From: Dongia mobilis
GTDB taxonomy: Bacteria > Pseudomonadota > Alphaproteobacteria > Dongiales > Dongiaceae
Length of the DNA stretch: 64,000 nucleotides
Assembly (NCBI RefSeq): GCF_004363235.1
Contig: NZ_SNYW01000006.1
Location: 248,001 to 312,000, forward strand
Direction of reading: 5' to 3'
The notes under the pieces were generated by a model that saw only the letters and a program-made list of their open reading frames with translations, made no database searches and was not told where the DNA came from. Below are positions 52,373-60,567 of the stretch, in pieces. Both the position numbers and the translations under genes were made by a program. Numbering within the stretch: position 1 is the stretch's first letter; the number at the start of each line of letters is the position of its first letter.

Positions 52373-52771
52373 TCACCGCAGCGCGGCCAGCGCCAGATTG
52401 GCGAGGGCCGCGGCGCCGATCATGATAACGGTAAGGACCATGCCGGCGACGCGGTAGCGGAAATCCTCGTTCGCGCGGGCGACGCCGATGGCGTGAAGAA
52501 TTCGGGCGAGGAACAGCGCCGCACCCAGGGCATGGAGGAGAAGTGCTGGCACCCCCTGCAATTCCAGCAGCAGGAACAGCAGCAGGGCCAGCGGCACATA
52601 TTCGGCGAAATTGCCGTGGACGCGGGTGGCGCGCAGGAGCGCCGGGTTGTCGCCGGTGCCCAGCGCCAGGCGGGCCCGCCGCCGCGCCGCGATGGCGCGC
52701 ATGCTCAAGGCGAGGAAAAGGAGAGCCAGCAGGCCGGCATAGAGGGGTGTTACCGTGATGGTGCTAAGCAT
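52373..52771 (-). CDS. MAPEG family membrane protein
   Basis: A 132-residue four-helix membrane protein of the MAPEG family: TPLYAGLLALLFLALSMRAI, then the diagnostic ALLRATRVHGNFAEYVPLAL and ARILHAIGVARANEDFRYR. Eukaryotic members act on eicosanoids and glutathione; bacterial roles are mostly unknown, probably detoxification. ATG 52771 follows AGGAAT. Confidence 0.92.
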   Translation of the reverse strand: MLSTITVTPLYAGLLALLFLALSMRAIAARRRARLALGTGDNPALLRATRVHGNFAEYVPLALLLFLLLELQGVPALLLHALGAALFLARILHAIGVARANEDFRYRVAGMVLTVIMIGAAALANLALAALR

Positions 52772-52898
52772 CGGGATTCCTCACGCTCCGGGAAGTCGCG
52801 GACCTGCCGCCGGCCCGGTGGCCGGTTGCAGCCCGGCTTCCGTTACGCGGCGGCAGGAGCCGTGGATCGGCCGCTGCCGCCGTCGCTCACCGACCCCG

Positions 52899-53441
52899 TC
52901 AGCGGGACGCGTCGTGGCGCCGCACCACCTTGCCATAGGTCACCACCATGTTGACGTGTTTGCCGTCATCGGAGAGCGGCAACAGGATGCATTCCTGGCC
53001 GATCAGGAAGCCGTTGGGGTGCGAAATCCGCGACCAGTCGTAGACCGGCAGCTGCTGGTCGATGACGATGGCGTAATTGCCGAGCGGGTCAGATGTATCT
53101 TTGCCGAGGGCCGCCTCGGCGACCTCGCGCCCCTTCGGGTTGTAGCCGCGCAACGACACCTCGGCCTCGCCCACGAGGCGATAGACCAGGCGCCGTTTCC
53201 TGCCTGCCTCCGCCGGGAAAACGTCGACCAGCTGGATGCCGGGAAGCCAGCGCTTCATCTCGGCCGGGTCAAGATCGGCCCGCGACGGCATCGACCGCGT
53301 CCCCGCCTTGGCCAGCCAGTATTGATAGAAGGCCAGCGTATCCGGATAGCAGCGCCGCGCCATCTCCGCCATGTCGGTGGTGCGCGGATAGTCGCCAGGT
53401 TGACCGCCGGTGCCTGATTCCGCTGTCGTATCGGCGTTCAT
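52899..53441 (-). CDS. PAS-domain protein (PAS_5 type)
   Basis: A 180-residue single-domain PAS protein of the alphaproteobacterial PAS_5 type: DLDPAEMKRWLPGIQLVDVF, RRLVYRLVGEAEVSLRGYNP and GKDTSDPLGNYAIVIDQQLP. No output domain, no membrane segment. ATG 53441 behind AAGGGA; frame opens at 53507. Signal and partner unknown. Confidence 0.85.
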   Translation of the reverse strand: MNADTTAESGTGGQPGDYPRTTDMAEMARRCYPDTLAFYQYWLAKAGTRSMPSRADLDPAEMKRWLPGIQLVDVFPAEAGRKRRLVYRLVGEAEVSLRGYNPKGREVAEAALGKDTSDPLGNYAIVIDQQLPVYDWSRISHPNGFLIGQECILLPLSDDGKHVNMVVTYGKVVRRHDASR

Positions 53442-53547
53442 CCACGGTCCCTTGCACCCTGCAGCCGCGCTGCGGCGGATCATGACGCGGGGTGGCGCGG
53501 TCTGCAAGGAGCTCTGCGGATACCCTATCCGGGCAATTCAAGGGATG

Positions 53548-54045
53548 TCAGTCGGAAGCGAAGGCGCGCTCAAGCGCCGCAAGGTCAAGCTTGGTCATGC
53601 CGAGCAATGCCGCCATGACACGGGCCGACCGCGAATTATCGCGATCGGCCAGCATGCCATAGAGCGCTTCCGGCACGACCTGCCAGGTGACGCCGAAGCG
53701 GTCCGTCAGCCAGCCACAGGCAAGTGCCTGGCCGCCGCCCGCCAGCAGCTTCTCCCAATAGTGGTCGATCTCCCCCTGGTCGGCGCATTTCAGGAACAGG
53801 GAAATGGCCGGCGACATGCGGTAATGCGGGCCGCCATTGACGGCCATGAATTCCTGCCCGCACAGATCGAACACAATCGACATGACGCTGCCTTCCGGGC
53901 CCATCTGGTCCTTGCCGTAAAGGAGCTTTCCCTTGACCCGGGAATCGGGAAGGAGCGCGCAGTAGAAATCAATCGCTTCCTCGGCGTTGCGGTCGAACCA
54001 GAGATGGGTCGCGATCTTCTGCCTGCTGCCGGCGGCGAGTTGCAT
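53548..54045 (-). CDS. VOC family protein (PhnB-like)
   Basis: A 165-residue glyoxalase-fold protein of the PhnB/3-demethylubiquinone-like group: KIATHLWFDRNAEEAIDFYC, MSIVFDLCGQEFMAVNGGPH and CGWLTDRFGVTWQVVPEALY. Last gene of a five-gene operon; ATG 54045 follows AAGGAT, 13 bp after the SRPBCC stop. The substrate is unknown. Confidence 0.9.
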   Translation of the reverse strand: MQLAAGSRQKIATHLWFDRNAEEAIDFYCALLPDSRVKGKLLYGKDQMGPEGSVMSIVFDLCGQEFMAVNGGPHYRMSPAISLFLKCADQGEIDHYWEKLLAGGGQALACGWLTDRFGVTWQVVPEALYGMLADRDNSRSARVMAALLGMTKLDLAALERAFASD

Positions 54046-54058
54046 GGTTTCGATCCTT

Positions 54059-54532
54059 TCAGATCTTCCGGCACAATGCTTCGAGCTGGTCGGTGGCCTT
54101 GCCCCAGCCTTCGTGGAAGCCCATCTCGCGATGGGTGTTGCAATCGGCCTCGGTCCAGTGGAGCGCCCGGGCGAGGTAGTGCGTGCCGCCGCCCGCATCG
54201 GCGAGGGTGATGATGCCGGTGAAGAACGGCTTTTCCGCGGGCTCCCAATCGCCGATATAGGCGTCGGTAAAGACCAGCCTTTCGTTCTTCACCACCTCGA
54301 GATACTGGCCGGCATTGGGAAAGCGCTGGCCCTCCGGTCCTTCCATCACCATGAAGCTGGCACCGCCCGGGCGCACGTCCATCTTCGCCTCGGTCACCCT
54401 CCAGGGCAGCGGGCAGAACCATTGCATGAGGAGGTCGGGCTCGGTCCAGCAGCGCCAGATCTTCGCGCGCGGCGCGTTGACGACGCGCTCCAGCACCAGC
54501 TGGCGCGGGCCGTCGGTGTGGGTCTGGTTCAT
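54059..54532 (-). CDS. SRPBCC / AHSA1-like protein
   Basis: A 157-residue START-fold protein: QLVLERVVNAPRAKIWRCWT, PDLLMQWFCPLPWRVTEAKM, FTGIITLADAGGGTHYLARA and the closing GFHEGWGKATDQLEALCRK. The AHSA1/YndB group binds small hydrophobic ligands. ATG 54532 is in the last codons of the MFS gene (ATGA) behind AGGAGA. Confidence 0.9.
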   Translation of the reverse strand: MNQTHTDGPRQLVLERVVNAPRAKIWRCWTEPDLLMQWFCPLPWRVTEAKMDVRPGGASFMVMEGPEGQRFPNAGQYLEVVKNERLVFTDAYIGDWEPAEKPFFTGIITLADAGGGTHYLARALHWTEADCNTHREMGFHEGWGKATDQLEALCRKI

Positions 54533-56106
54533 GGCGCTTCTCCTGGCAAATCGAGATCGGGGGTGGGGGCCGGGTTGGACAGGTTCCGCAGGGCCTGGAA
54601 GGCGATCGCGGCGGCCAGTGCCAGGGCGGCGGCGGAGATGATCGAGATCACCTGGAAGGAATCGACATAGGCGGCGCGGGCGGTTGCAACCAGCGCCTCG
54701 CCAAGGCCGTCCGTCAGCTGTGCCGCCGCAGCGAGGGCGCCGCCCAACGTGTCGCGCGCCGCCGCCGCGGCATCCGCCGGCAGGTTCGGCGGCAGGTCGG
54801 CACCGACCGTCGGCCGGTAGATCGCCGTCACGACCGAGCCCAGGATGGCGATGCCCAGCGCACCACCGAATTCCGAACTGGTCTCGGCCATGCCGGCGGC
54901 AAGACCGGCCCGCTCCGGCGGCGCCGCGCCGATGATGAAATCGGTGGTCAGGGTGAAGACCGACGCCATGCCGAGCGACATCAGGACATAGGCGGTCACC
55001 ACCAGAGCGAGGTCGCCCCGTCCGCCCGTCACCTGGGCCATGACGACGAAACTGGCTGCCGTCAGGGCGAGGCCGCCGGTTACCACGCTGACGCGCGAGA
55101 CGTGGCGCACCAGTACCGGCGTCAGGTTCGAGCCGATGATGAAGGTAATGCCGGACGGCGCCGACCAAAGGCCGGCCTCGAGCGGAGACAGGCCGATCAC
55201 CAGCTGCAGATACTGCGCCACGAAGAGGAACGAGCCAAAGGCGGCGAAGACGGCAACGATGTTGATGCCGAGTGCTGCCGTGAAACTCGGCCGCCGGAAG
55301 AGGGCGAGGTCGATGAAGGGCTGGGCGAGGCGCTTCTGCCGCTGCACGAAGACATAGCCGATGGCGATGCCGGCGGCGATCGTCGCCAGGGCAACAGCAT
55401 CGGGTCCGCTCTCGGCGATGCGCTTGATGCCGTAGATGACGGCAAGTGTCGTTGCCAGCGAGAGACCGGCGCTGACCAGGTCCGGCCGGCCGGCATCCGG
55501 ATCGCGATATTCCGAGAGCAGGAACGGCCCCACCGCCAGAAGCAGCAGCATGATGGGCACGTTGAGCAGGAAGACCGAGCCCCACCAGAAATACTCCAGC
55601 AGCACGCCGCCGAGGACCGGGCCGATGGCGCCGCCGGCCGAGAAGCTGGAAATCCAGATGCCGATGGCGACGGTGCGCTCGCGCTCGTCGAGGAACATGT
55701 TGCGGATGAGCGAGAGGGTGGAAGGCGCAAGGGTCGCCGCGGCTAGGCCCAGCACCGCGCGGGCCGCGATCAGCTGCGCGACGCTGCCGGCGAAGGCGGC
55801 GAAGATCGAGGCCACCCCGAAGAAGGCGGCGCCGATGAGGAGCAGCTTGCGCCGGCCGATGCGGTCGCCATAGACGCCCATCGGGATGAGGGCGCCCGCC
55901 ACCACGAAGCCGTAGATGTCGATGATCCAGAGCAGCTCGGTGCTGGTGGGACCGAGATCGGCGCTGAGATGCGGGACCGCCAGGTTGAGCACGGTCAGGT
56001 CCATCGCATAAAGGAGGCAGGGTAGTGCCAGCACGGCGAGGCCGATCCATTCGCGCTGCGTTGCCTTGGGTGCGGGGTTGAGGGAAGGGGTGTCGGTCGC
56101 GGTCAT
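54529..56106 (-). CDS. MFS transporter, DHA2 (14-helix drug efflux) family
   Basis: A 525-residue membrane protein with about 14 helices. Motifs: ALPCLLYAMDLTVLNLAVPH in helix 1 (motif D1), GVYGDRIGRRKLLLIGAAFF (motif A) and AIGIWISSFSAGGAIGPVLG (motif C), as in EmrB/QacA exporters. It probably expels cationic or hydrophobic toxicants with protons. ATG 56106 follows AGGAGCGG. Third gene of the operon that starts with the VOC gene at 57051. Confidence 0.93.
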   Translation of the reverse strand: MTATDTPSLNPAPKATQREWIGLAVLALPCLLYAMDLTVLNLAVPHLSADLGPTSTELLWIIDIYGFVVAGALIPMGVYGDRIGRRKLLLIGAAFFGVASIFAAFAGSVAQLIAARAVLGLAAATLAPSTLSLIRNMFLDERERTVAIGIWISSFSAGGAIGPVLGGVLLEYFWWGSVFLLNVPIMLLLLAVGPFLLSEYRDPDAGRPDLVSAGLSLATTLAVIYGIKRIAESGPDAVALATIAAGIAIGYVFVQRQKRLAQPFIDLALFRRPSFTAALGINIVAVFAAFGSFLFVAQYLQLVIGLSPLEAGLWSAPSGITFIIGSNLTPVLVRHVSRVSVVTGGLALTAASFVVMAQVTGGRGDLALVVTAYVLMSLGMASVFTLTTDFIIGAAPPERAGLAAGMAETSSEFGGALGIAILGSVVTAIYRPTVGADLPPNLPADAAAAARDTLGGALAAAAQLTDGLGEALVATARAAYVDSFQVISIISAAALALAAAIAFQALRNLSNPAPTPDLDLPGEAP

Positions 56107-56233
56107 GCTCCGCTCCTGGCGGCAGAAGGGTGGCGATTGGTGGGCGTACCGCCGGCGGGGCGCCAATTGCCGTCGTGGCAATGGATGCCCCGCCGGGGCG
56201 GCAGATGCACGTCGTTTGCGGGCGACGGAGCGG

Positions 56234-56590
56234 CTAGAGGTCGACGATCACCTGGAAGCCGCCATAGGACATGCGCTTCATGTCGAAGGGCATCAGTTCG
56301 GGGCCCATGCTGGCGAGGCGGGGATCCGCCATCACCTTCCTGTTGACCGCGTCGCGATGCCGCTTCGATTTGTAGCCGATCCAGGAGAAGATCACGGTCT
56401 CGCCCGGTTTTAGCCTGGCCAGCTTCCCGAAGGGGGTCCCGAACTTGACCGCGATGTCGTCGGCGACACATTCGCGGTAGTCGAGTGCGCCGTATTCCTT
56501 CCACACCTTGCCGACCTTGCGCGAGATGCGGCGATAGGCGTCGATCTTCTTCTTCGGGCAGACGACCACAAATCCGTCAATGTAAGCCAT
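56234..56590 (-). CDS. DUF1428 family protein (YbaA-like)
   Basis: A 118-residue cytosolic protein matching DUF1428: YIDGFVVVCPKKKIDAYRRI, LDYRECVADDIAVKFGTPFG and PGETVIFSWIGYKSKRHRDA, then the closing RMSYGGFQVIVDL. Dimeric alpha-beta barrel fold in known structures, function unknown. ATG 56590 with AGGAGG 4 nt upstream. Second gene of the operon. Confidence 0.93.
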   Translation of the reverse strand: MAYIDGFVVVCPKKKIDAYRRISRKVGKVWKEYGALDYRECVADDIAVKFGTPFGKLARLKPGETVIFSWIGYKSKRHRDAVNRKVMADPRLASMGPELMPFDMKRMSYGGFQVIVDL

Positions 56591-56622
56591 ATTGCCTCCT
56601 AGTCCCGGCCGATGGGCGACAC

Positions 56623-57051
56623 TCACGGATGGTCGACGACGATCATCCAGGGCACGCCGAAGCGATCGGTCGTCATGCCGAACTTCTCCGAGAAGAAGGT
56701 CTTGGCCAGCGGCATCATCACCTGGCCGCCTTCCGACAGCGCGGTGAAGAAGCGGTCGGCGTCGGCGGCACTGTCGACCAGCAGCGCCTGCGACGTGCCG
56801 GCGAAGCTGGGCTTGCCGCTGTTCATGCCGTCTGTCGCCATCAAGACTGTCTCGCCGATGCGGAATTCGGAATGCATGATCTTTTCCGCTGCACCAGGAC
56901 CGAGGCAGCCTTCCGGCGGCGCTCCGTTCTGGAAGTCCGGGTTCTCCCGGAAGCGCATGACCGTCGTCACCTCGGCCCCGACCGCCTTCTTGTAGAAATC
57001 GAGCGCCTCCTCGCAGCGGCCTTCGAAAGACAGATAGGATTTCACCTGCAT
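56623..57051 (-). CDS. VOC family protein (PhnB-like)
   Basis: A 142-residue glyoxalase-fold protein: VKSYLSFEGRCEEALDFYKK, KIMHSEFRIGETVLMATDGM, LAKTFFSEKFGMTTDRFGVP. Same PhnB-like subfamily as the other VOC in the operon but clearly different. ATG 57051 has GGGAG at 8 nt; 57057 and 57066 also possible. First gene of the operon, driven from the divergent TetR promoter region. Confidence 0.9.
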   Translation of the reverse strand: MQVKSYLSFEGRCEEALDFYKKAVGAEVTTVMRFRENPDFQNGAPPEGCLGPGAAEKIMHSEFRIGETVLMATDGMNSGKPSFAGTSQALLVDSAADADRFFTALSEGGQVMMPLAKTFFSEKFGMTTDRFGVPWMIVVDHP

Positions 57052-57152
57052 GACCATATCTCCCATTTGCGGTTGGTGGTGCGTTGCCGCGGCCTGCGGC
57101 GGAGATGTGAAAAGCGACAGAAGGAACATGTTGGCAGACCTGCCTTGCCGCC

Positions 57153-57186
57153 GATTTCGCCTGATACCTGATTTCGCCTGATACCT
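57153..57186 (+). repeat. Exact 17-bp tandem duplication
   Basis: GATTTCGCCTGATACCT twice in a row, in the untranslated leader of the VOC operon. Perfect identity suggests a recent event. Confidence 0.9.
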
Positions 57187-57225
57187 GACCGTCCGGTCCA
57201 AAAGCCCTGCGACAAAATAGGGCTT

Positions 57226-57253
57226 TTGTGGACAGCGTCCACAAGCCTATAAC
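57226..57253 (+). promoter_or_regulatory. Predicted promoter of the TetR-type gene
   Basis: TTGTGG (57226-57231), 16-bp spacer, TATAAC (57248-57253). The -35 lies in operator 1. Expected start of transcription near 57260, inside operator 2, so binding would repress the regulator itself. Confidence 0.55.
57227..57243. promoter_or_regulatory. TetR operator 1
   Basis: TGTGGACAGCGTCCACA: perfect arms TGTGGAC/GTCCACA around AGC. It is the reverse complement, within 2 bases, of operator 2. It overlaps the -35 of the plus-strand promoter. Confidence 0.75.
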
Positions 57254-57274
57254 AAACAAAATGGACGCTGTCCA
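57246..57274 (-). promoter_or_regulatory. Predicted promoter of the VOC-MFS operon
   Basis: On the minus strand TGGACA (57274-57269), 17-bp spacer, TATAGG (57251-57246). The -35 lies in operator 2 and the expected start in operator 1. It shares its -10 zone with the opposite promoter. Confidence 0.55.
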
Positions 57275-57277
57275 CAT
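57261..57277. promoter_or_regulatory. TetR operator 2
   Basis: ATGGACGCTGTCCACAT: arms ATGGAC/GTCCAC(A) around GCT, near-perfect reversed copy of operator 1. Centre-to-centre distance is 34 bp, about three helical turns, so two dimers could bind the same face. Confidence 0.75.
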
Positions 57278-57378
57278 CCGTTCTGTTACATTTTTGTCAG
57301 ATCGGGCTTGGGCTGCGGGCGGGCCAAACTGGCAGCCGTAAATGGGGCGGTGCCGGTGCCCGGGAAACGGAATGGCGG

Positions 57379-58146
57379 ATGAGTGAAAAGCCGCGGCAGC
57401 AGGCCGCCGCATCCGGCGCGGGCACGCCAGGATCGGCGCAGGGGCCAGATCGCAAGCCGGATGATCGCAAGCCGGATGAAAGCAGGCGCGACCGGACAGG
57501 CGCAGCGCCGACACGCAGCACCTATCGGCATGGCGATCTGCGTCGCGCGCTGATCGAGGCTGGCATTGACCTGGCGCGCCAGGGCGGGCCGGAGGCAGTG
57601 GTGCTGCGCGAAGCGACGCGCCGCGCCGGCGTCGTGCCGAATGCCGCCTATCGCCATTTCGCCGGCCGCCAGGACCTGCTGCAATCGGTGCGCTCGGCCG
57701 CCCTCTCGGCCCTGGCCGAGGCGATGGAAGCGGAGATCGACAAGACCGCGGCCATTGCCGATCCCGGCGGGCAGGCGCGCGCCAGGCTGCGCGCGGTGGG
57801 CACCGGCTATCTCAGATTCGCCTTTGCCGAGACGGGCCTGTTTCGCATGGCCTTCGCCCCGCTCGAGGGGGTGCGCATCGCCGGCGATGCGCGCGAGCCG
57901 GCGGACCCGGCGAATGCCGGCAGAAGCGGCCTCAACCCCTTCCAGCTGCTGGGTGCAGCACTTGATGCGATGGTGGAGGCGGGCGTTTTGCCGCCGGCGC
58001 GGCGGCCGGGGGCGGAGTTCCTCGCCTGGTCCAGCGTCCATGGCCTTGCCATGCTGGTGATCGACGGCCCCTTGCGCGGCATGCCCGAGATACAGATCGA
58101 GGCCGTGAGCCAGCGCCTCATTGCCATGGTGGAAAAGGGGCTGTAG
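57379..58146 (+). CDS. TetR/AcrR family transcriptional regulator
   Basis: A 255-residue regulator. After a flexible charged N-terminus of about 50 residues comes the TetR helix-turn-helix: YRHGDLRRALIEAGIDLARQ, then REATRRAGVVPNAAYRHFAG. The C-terminal ligand domain has FAETGLFRMAFAPLEG and LNPFQLLGAALDAMVEAGVL, like WHG-type members. The long N-terminus includes an exact 15-bp duplication (57449-57478, giving DRKPD twice). Divergent from the VOC/MFS operon and probably its repressor. Confidence 0.92.
   Translation: MSEKPRQQAAASGAGTPGSAQGPDRKPDDRKPDESRRDRTGAAPTRSTYRHGDLRRALIEAGIDLARQGGPEAVVLREATRRAGVVPNAAYRHFAGRQDLLQSVRSAALSALAEAMEAEIDKTAAIADPGGQARARLRAVGTGYLRFAFAETGLFRMAFAPLEGVRIAGDAREPADPANAGRSGLNPFQLLGAALDAMVEAGVLPPARRPGAEFLAWSSVHGLAMLVIDGPLRGMPEIQIEAVSQRLIAMVEKGL
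57449..57478 (+). repeat. Exact 15-bp tandem duplication in the TetR gene
   Basis: ATCGCAAGCCGGATG twice, in frame, in the disordered N-terminus. Adds five residues; likely neutral. Confidence 0.9.
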
Positions 58147-58217
58147 CCAGGCCGGGTGACGTCCCCTTGGCAAAGGGCCTAAGATCGGACCCTGACCGGC
58201 AGATTGGAGGCGGCCCG

Positions 58218-58865
58218 ATGCCGACCGAACTCAGGATCGATTTTGTTTCGGACGTCTCCTGTCCGTGGTGCATCATCGGCCTTCGCGGGCTGGAGATGGC
58301 GCTCGCCAATCTCCAGCCGGAGATTACCGCCGAGATTCGCTTTCATCCCTTCGAGCTCAACCCGCAGATGGGGCCGGAGGGGGAGAATATCGTCGAGCAT
58401 ATCGGCCACAAATACGGCGCCTCCCCCCAGCAATCGGCCGAGACGCGGCAGATGATCAAGCTGCGTGCCGCCGATCTCGGCTTCGACATGCGGATGACCG
58501 AGAACAGCCGAATCTACAATACCTTCGACGCGCACCGCCTGCTGCACTGGGCGGCGCTGGAGGGCAGGCAGCATGCGCTGAAGCACGCGCTGTTCTCGGC
58601 CTATTTCACCGACAACCGCAACATGTCCGACCATGATGTGCTGCTGGTGGCGGCGGCGAAGTCCGGGCTCGATGCCGAGATGGCGCGCAAGGTGCTGGCC
58701 GAGGGGCGCTTTGCCGAGGAGGTCCGCGCGGCGCAGCGCTTCTATCGCGACCAGGGGATTCATGCCGTGCCGGCGATCATCATCAACGGGCGCTATCTCA
58801 TTTCCGGCGGGCAGCCGGTGGAACTGTTCGAGAAAGCGCTGCGCCAGATTGCGGCGGCGGCCTAG
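58218..58865 (+). CDS. DsbA family oxidoreductase (FrnE-like)
   Basis: A 215-residue cytosolic thioredoxin-fold protein: the N-terminal RIDFVSDVSCPWCIIGLRGL has the CPWC active site (Cys15, Cys18), and the cis-Pro loop is IHAVPAIIINGRY. FrnE-type members act as disulfide isomerases or in polyketide-type oxidation. ATG 58218 behind GGAGG; the frame opens at 58167. Its stop overlaps the stop of the convergent cytochrome b561 gene by four bases. Confidence 0.93.
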   Translation: MPTELRIDFVSDVSCPWCIIGLRGLEMALANLQPEITAEIRFHPFELNPQMGPEGENIVEHIGHKYGASPQQSAETRQMIKLRAADLGFDMRMTENSRIYNTFDAHRLLHWAALEGRQHALKHALFSAYFTDNRNMSDHDVLLVAAAKSGLDAEMARKVLAEGRFAEEVRAAQRFYRDQGIHAVPAIIINGRYLISGGQPVELFEKALRQIAAAA

Positions 58866-59395
58866 TCGAGCACGTCGCCCATGGCGGGATTGCGCTTGCG
58901 CCCGGTGACCATGGCGCGGACCAAGTTCTCGCCATGGCGCAAGCTGGCCAGAACGACACCGAGAATGTGAAGCGCTACCAGGGCCAGCATCGCATTGGCG
59001 AGGAATTCGTGGAGTTCCTCGACCCATTCCTCGCCCCAATAGGCATCAGTGGTATAGAGCCAGCCGCTGAAGCAGAGCGCGGACATGACCACGAGCAGGG
59101 CAATGATCATGGCGCCGCCGGCCGGGTTGTGGCCGAGATAACGCGCCTCGCGGCCGGTCGCGATATCGCGCAGATAGGCGGCGACATGTCCGGGGGAACG
59201 GACGAACTGGCTGAAGCGGGCAAAGCGCGTGCCGAGCACGCCCCAGACCAGCCGGAACAGGATCAGGCCAGCGGCCGCATATCCCGTCCATTCGTGCAGC
59301 AAGCGCCAGTCGTCAGCGCTTGCCCAGGCGACGCCGAAGCTCGCCACCAGCGACCAGTGGAAGATTCTGACCGCCATATCCCAGATTCGGACCAT
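58862..59395 (-). CDS. Cytochrome b561-type membrane protein
   Basis: A 177-residue protein with four helices and haem-ligand His in IFHWSL, RLLHEWTGYAAAGLI, ELHEFLANAMLALVALH. Di-haem b-type cytochromes of this group carry electrons between quinol or soluble haemoproteins. ATG 59395 behind GGGAGG. Preceded on the same strand by the PepSY gene (29 bp), divergent from an OmpR-type two-component system. Confidence 0.92.
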   Translation of the reverse strand: MVRIWDMAVRIFHWSLVASFGVAWASADDWRLLHEWTGYAAAGLILFRLVWGVLGTRFARFSQFVRSPGHVAAYLRDIATGREARYLGHNPAGGAMIIALLVVMSALCFSGWLYTTDAYWGEEWVEELHEFLANAMLALVALHILGVVLASLRHGENLVRAMVTGRKRNPAMGDVLD

Positions 59396-59423
59396 CGCCG
59401 CCTCCCTGCTCGAATCGCCCCAA

Positions 59424-59684
59424 TCAATCCTGCTTCAGCACCTCGAAGGTCTTCGGATTGAAATACGTCTCCATGCGACTGCCCTTGGCATCCGTGCCGT
59501 AGACTTCGTAGCAGCCGTCATCGATCTTGATCTTCTTGACGGTCCAGCCCTCGTTCTTGAGCATTTGCTCAAGGGCTTCCTTGGGCTGCCATTCCGCTTC
59601 CGGCACCTTGCACAGATCCTCGGCGCGCGCGGCACCGGCGCCGATGACGGAGAGCAGAGCGAGGGAAAGAACCAGCTGTTTCAT
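59424..59684 (-). CDS. PepSY domain-containing exported protein
   Basis: An 86-residue protein. Signal peptide about 1-21 (LALLSVIGAGAARA). Mature part matches PepSY_2: EWQPKEALEQMLKNEGWTVK, IKIDDGCYEVYGTDAKGSRM, then TYFNPKTFEVLK. Such proteins go with b561 cytochromes and nearby two-component systems. ATG 59684 with AGAGG at 8 nt. First gene of the minus-strand pair. Confidence 0.9.
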   Translation of the reverse strand: MKQLVLSLALLSVIGAGAARAEDLCKVPEAEWQPKEALEQMLKNEGWTVKKIKIDDGCYEVYGTDAKGSRMETYFNPKTFEVLKQD

Positions 59685-59893
59685 GATGCATGCCTCTATG
59701 GCTTGGGTTTCGGTGCGGGCACACTGCCCGGCAAAGATGAAACCAGACTGACGAATGCCGGCGGCCCGCGCGCCAAGGTGTCGCAGAGGCGCCGGCGAAG
59801 CTGACGGCGAAGATGACAAACCAGCTGGCCGATCTTCAGCCTGATGTAAGTTGGTTGCGTAAGGATACGTCCCGAGGAGTGCGATTCATTCTC

Positions 59894-60562
59894 ATGCGAG
59901 TCCTGCTGGTCGAAGACGAGGCCATTCTGGGTGCTGCCGTGCGCGACCACATCGCCGCGGCCGGTCATGCCGTCGACTGGATGCAGAACCTGGCCGACGC
60001 CGAGCTCTCTCTCCGCTCGGTCGATTACGGCCTGGTGCTGCTGGACCTCGCACTGCCGGACGGTTCGGGCCTCGACCTGCTGCGCAACCTGCGGCGGCGC
60101 AACGACCGCCGGCCGGTGATCATCCTGACCGCCAGGGATCGGATCAGCGACCGGATCGACGGGCTCAATGCCGGCGCCGATGACTATCTGGTGAAGCCGT
60201 TCGACCTGGACGAATTGACCGCGCGGATCGGTGCTGTCGCCCGGCGCGCGAACGACAACGTAAGTCCGGTCCTCCCGGTTGGGGAACTGGAGATCGCCCA
60301 GACCATCCGGCAGGTATCGCGCCGGGGCGAGCGGATCGAGTTGACGCGCCGCGAGTGGGCTATCCTCGACGAATTGCTGCGCCGGCCCGGCGCCATAGTC
60401 AGCCGCGAACGCCTGGAAGAGGGGCTCTACGCCTTCGGTTCGGAGATCGAGAGCAATGCCGTCGAGGTCTATGTCAGTCGTCTGCGCAAGAAGCTGGGAA
60501 AGGACGTCATCCATACGCAGCGCGGCCTGGGTTACCGACTTGCCCTTGGACAGCGCCCTTGA
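59894..60562 (+). CDS. OmpR/PhoB-family response regulator
   Basis: A 222-residue regulator: receiver domain with Asp51 in LVLLDLALPDGSG, acidic pocket VEDEA and Lys in YLVKPFDLDEL; winged-helix C-terminus with RRPGAIVSRERLEEGLYAFG and YVSRLRKKLGKDVIHTQRGL. Start ATG 59894; GTG 59879 is possible. Opposes the PepSY/cytochrome b561 genes across 209 bp, so those are its likely targets. Its stop overlaps the kinase start. Confidence 0.94.
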   Translation: MRVLLVEDEAILGAAVRDHIAAAGHAVDWMQNLADAELSLRSVDYGLVLLDLALPDGSGLDLLRNLRRRNDRRPVIILTARDRISDRIDGLNAGADDYLVKPFDLDELTARIGAVARRANDNVSPVLPVGELEIAQTIRQVSRRGERIELTRREWAILDELLRRPGAIVSRERLEEGLYAFGSEIESNAVEVYVSRLRKKLGKDVIHTQRGLGYRLALGQRP

Positions 60563-60567
60563 AACCG

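Larger units (their letters stand above)
57052..57378. other. Divergent control region, 327 bp
   Basis: Between the VOC operon (minus) and the TetR gene (plus). From left: untranslated leader, an exact 17-bp duplication (57153-57186), an inverted repeat CAAAAGCCCT-N10-AGGGCTTTTG (57199-57228), and two 17-bp operators at 57227-57243 and 57261-57277 over overlapping promoters. The 100 bp ahead of the TetR ATG show nothing further. Confidence 0.75.
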
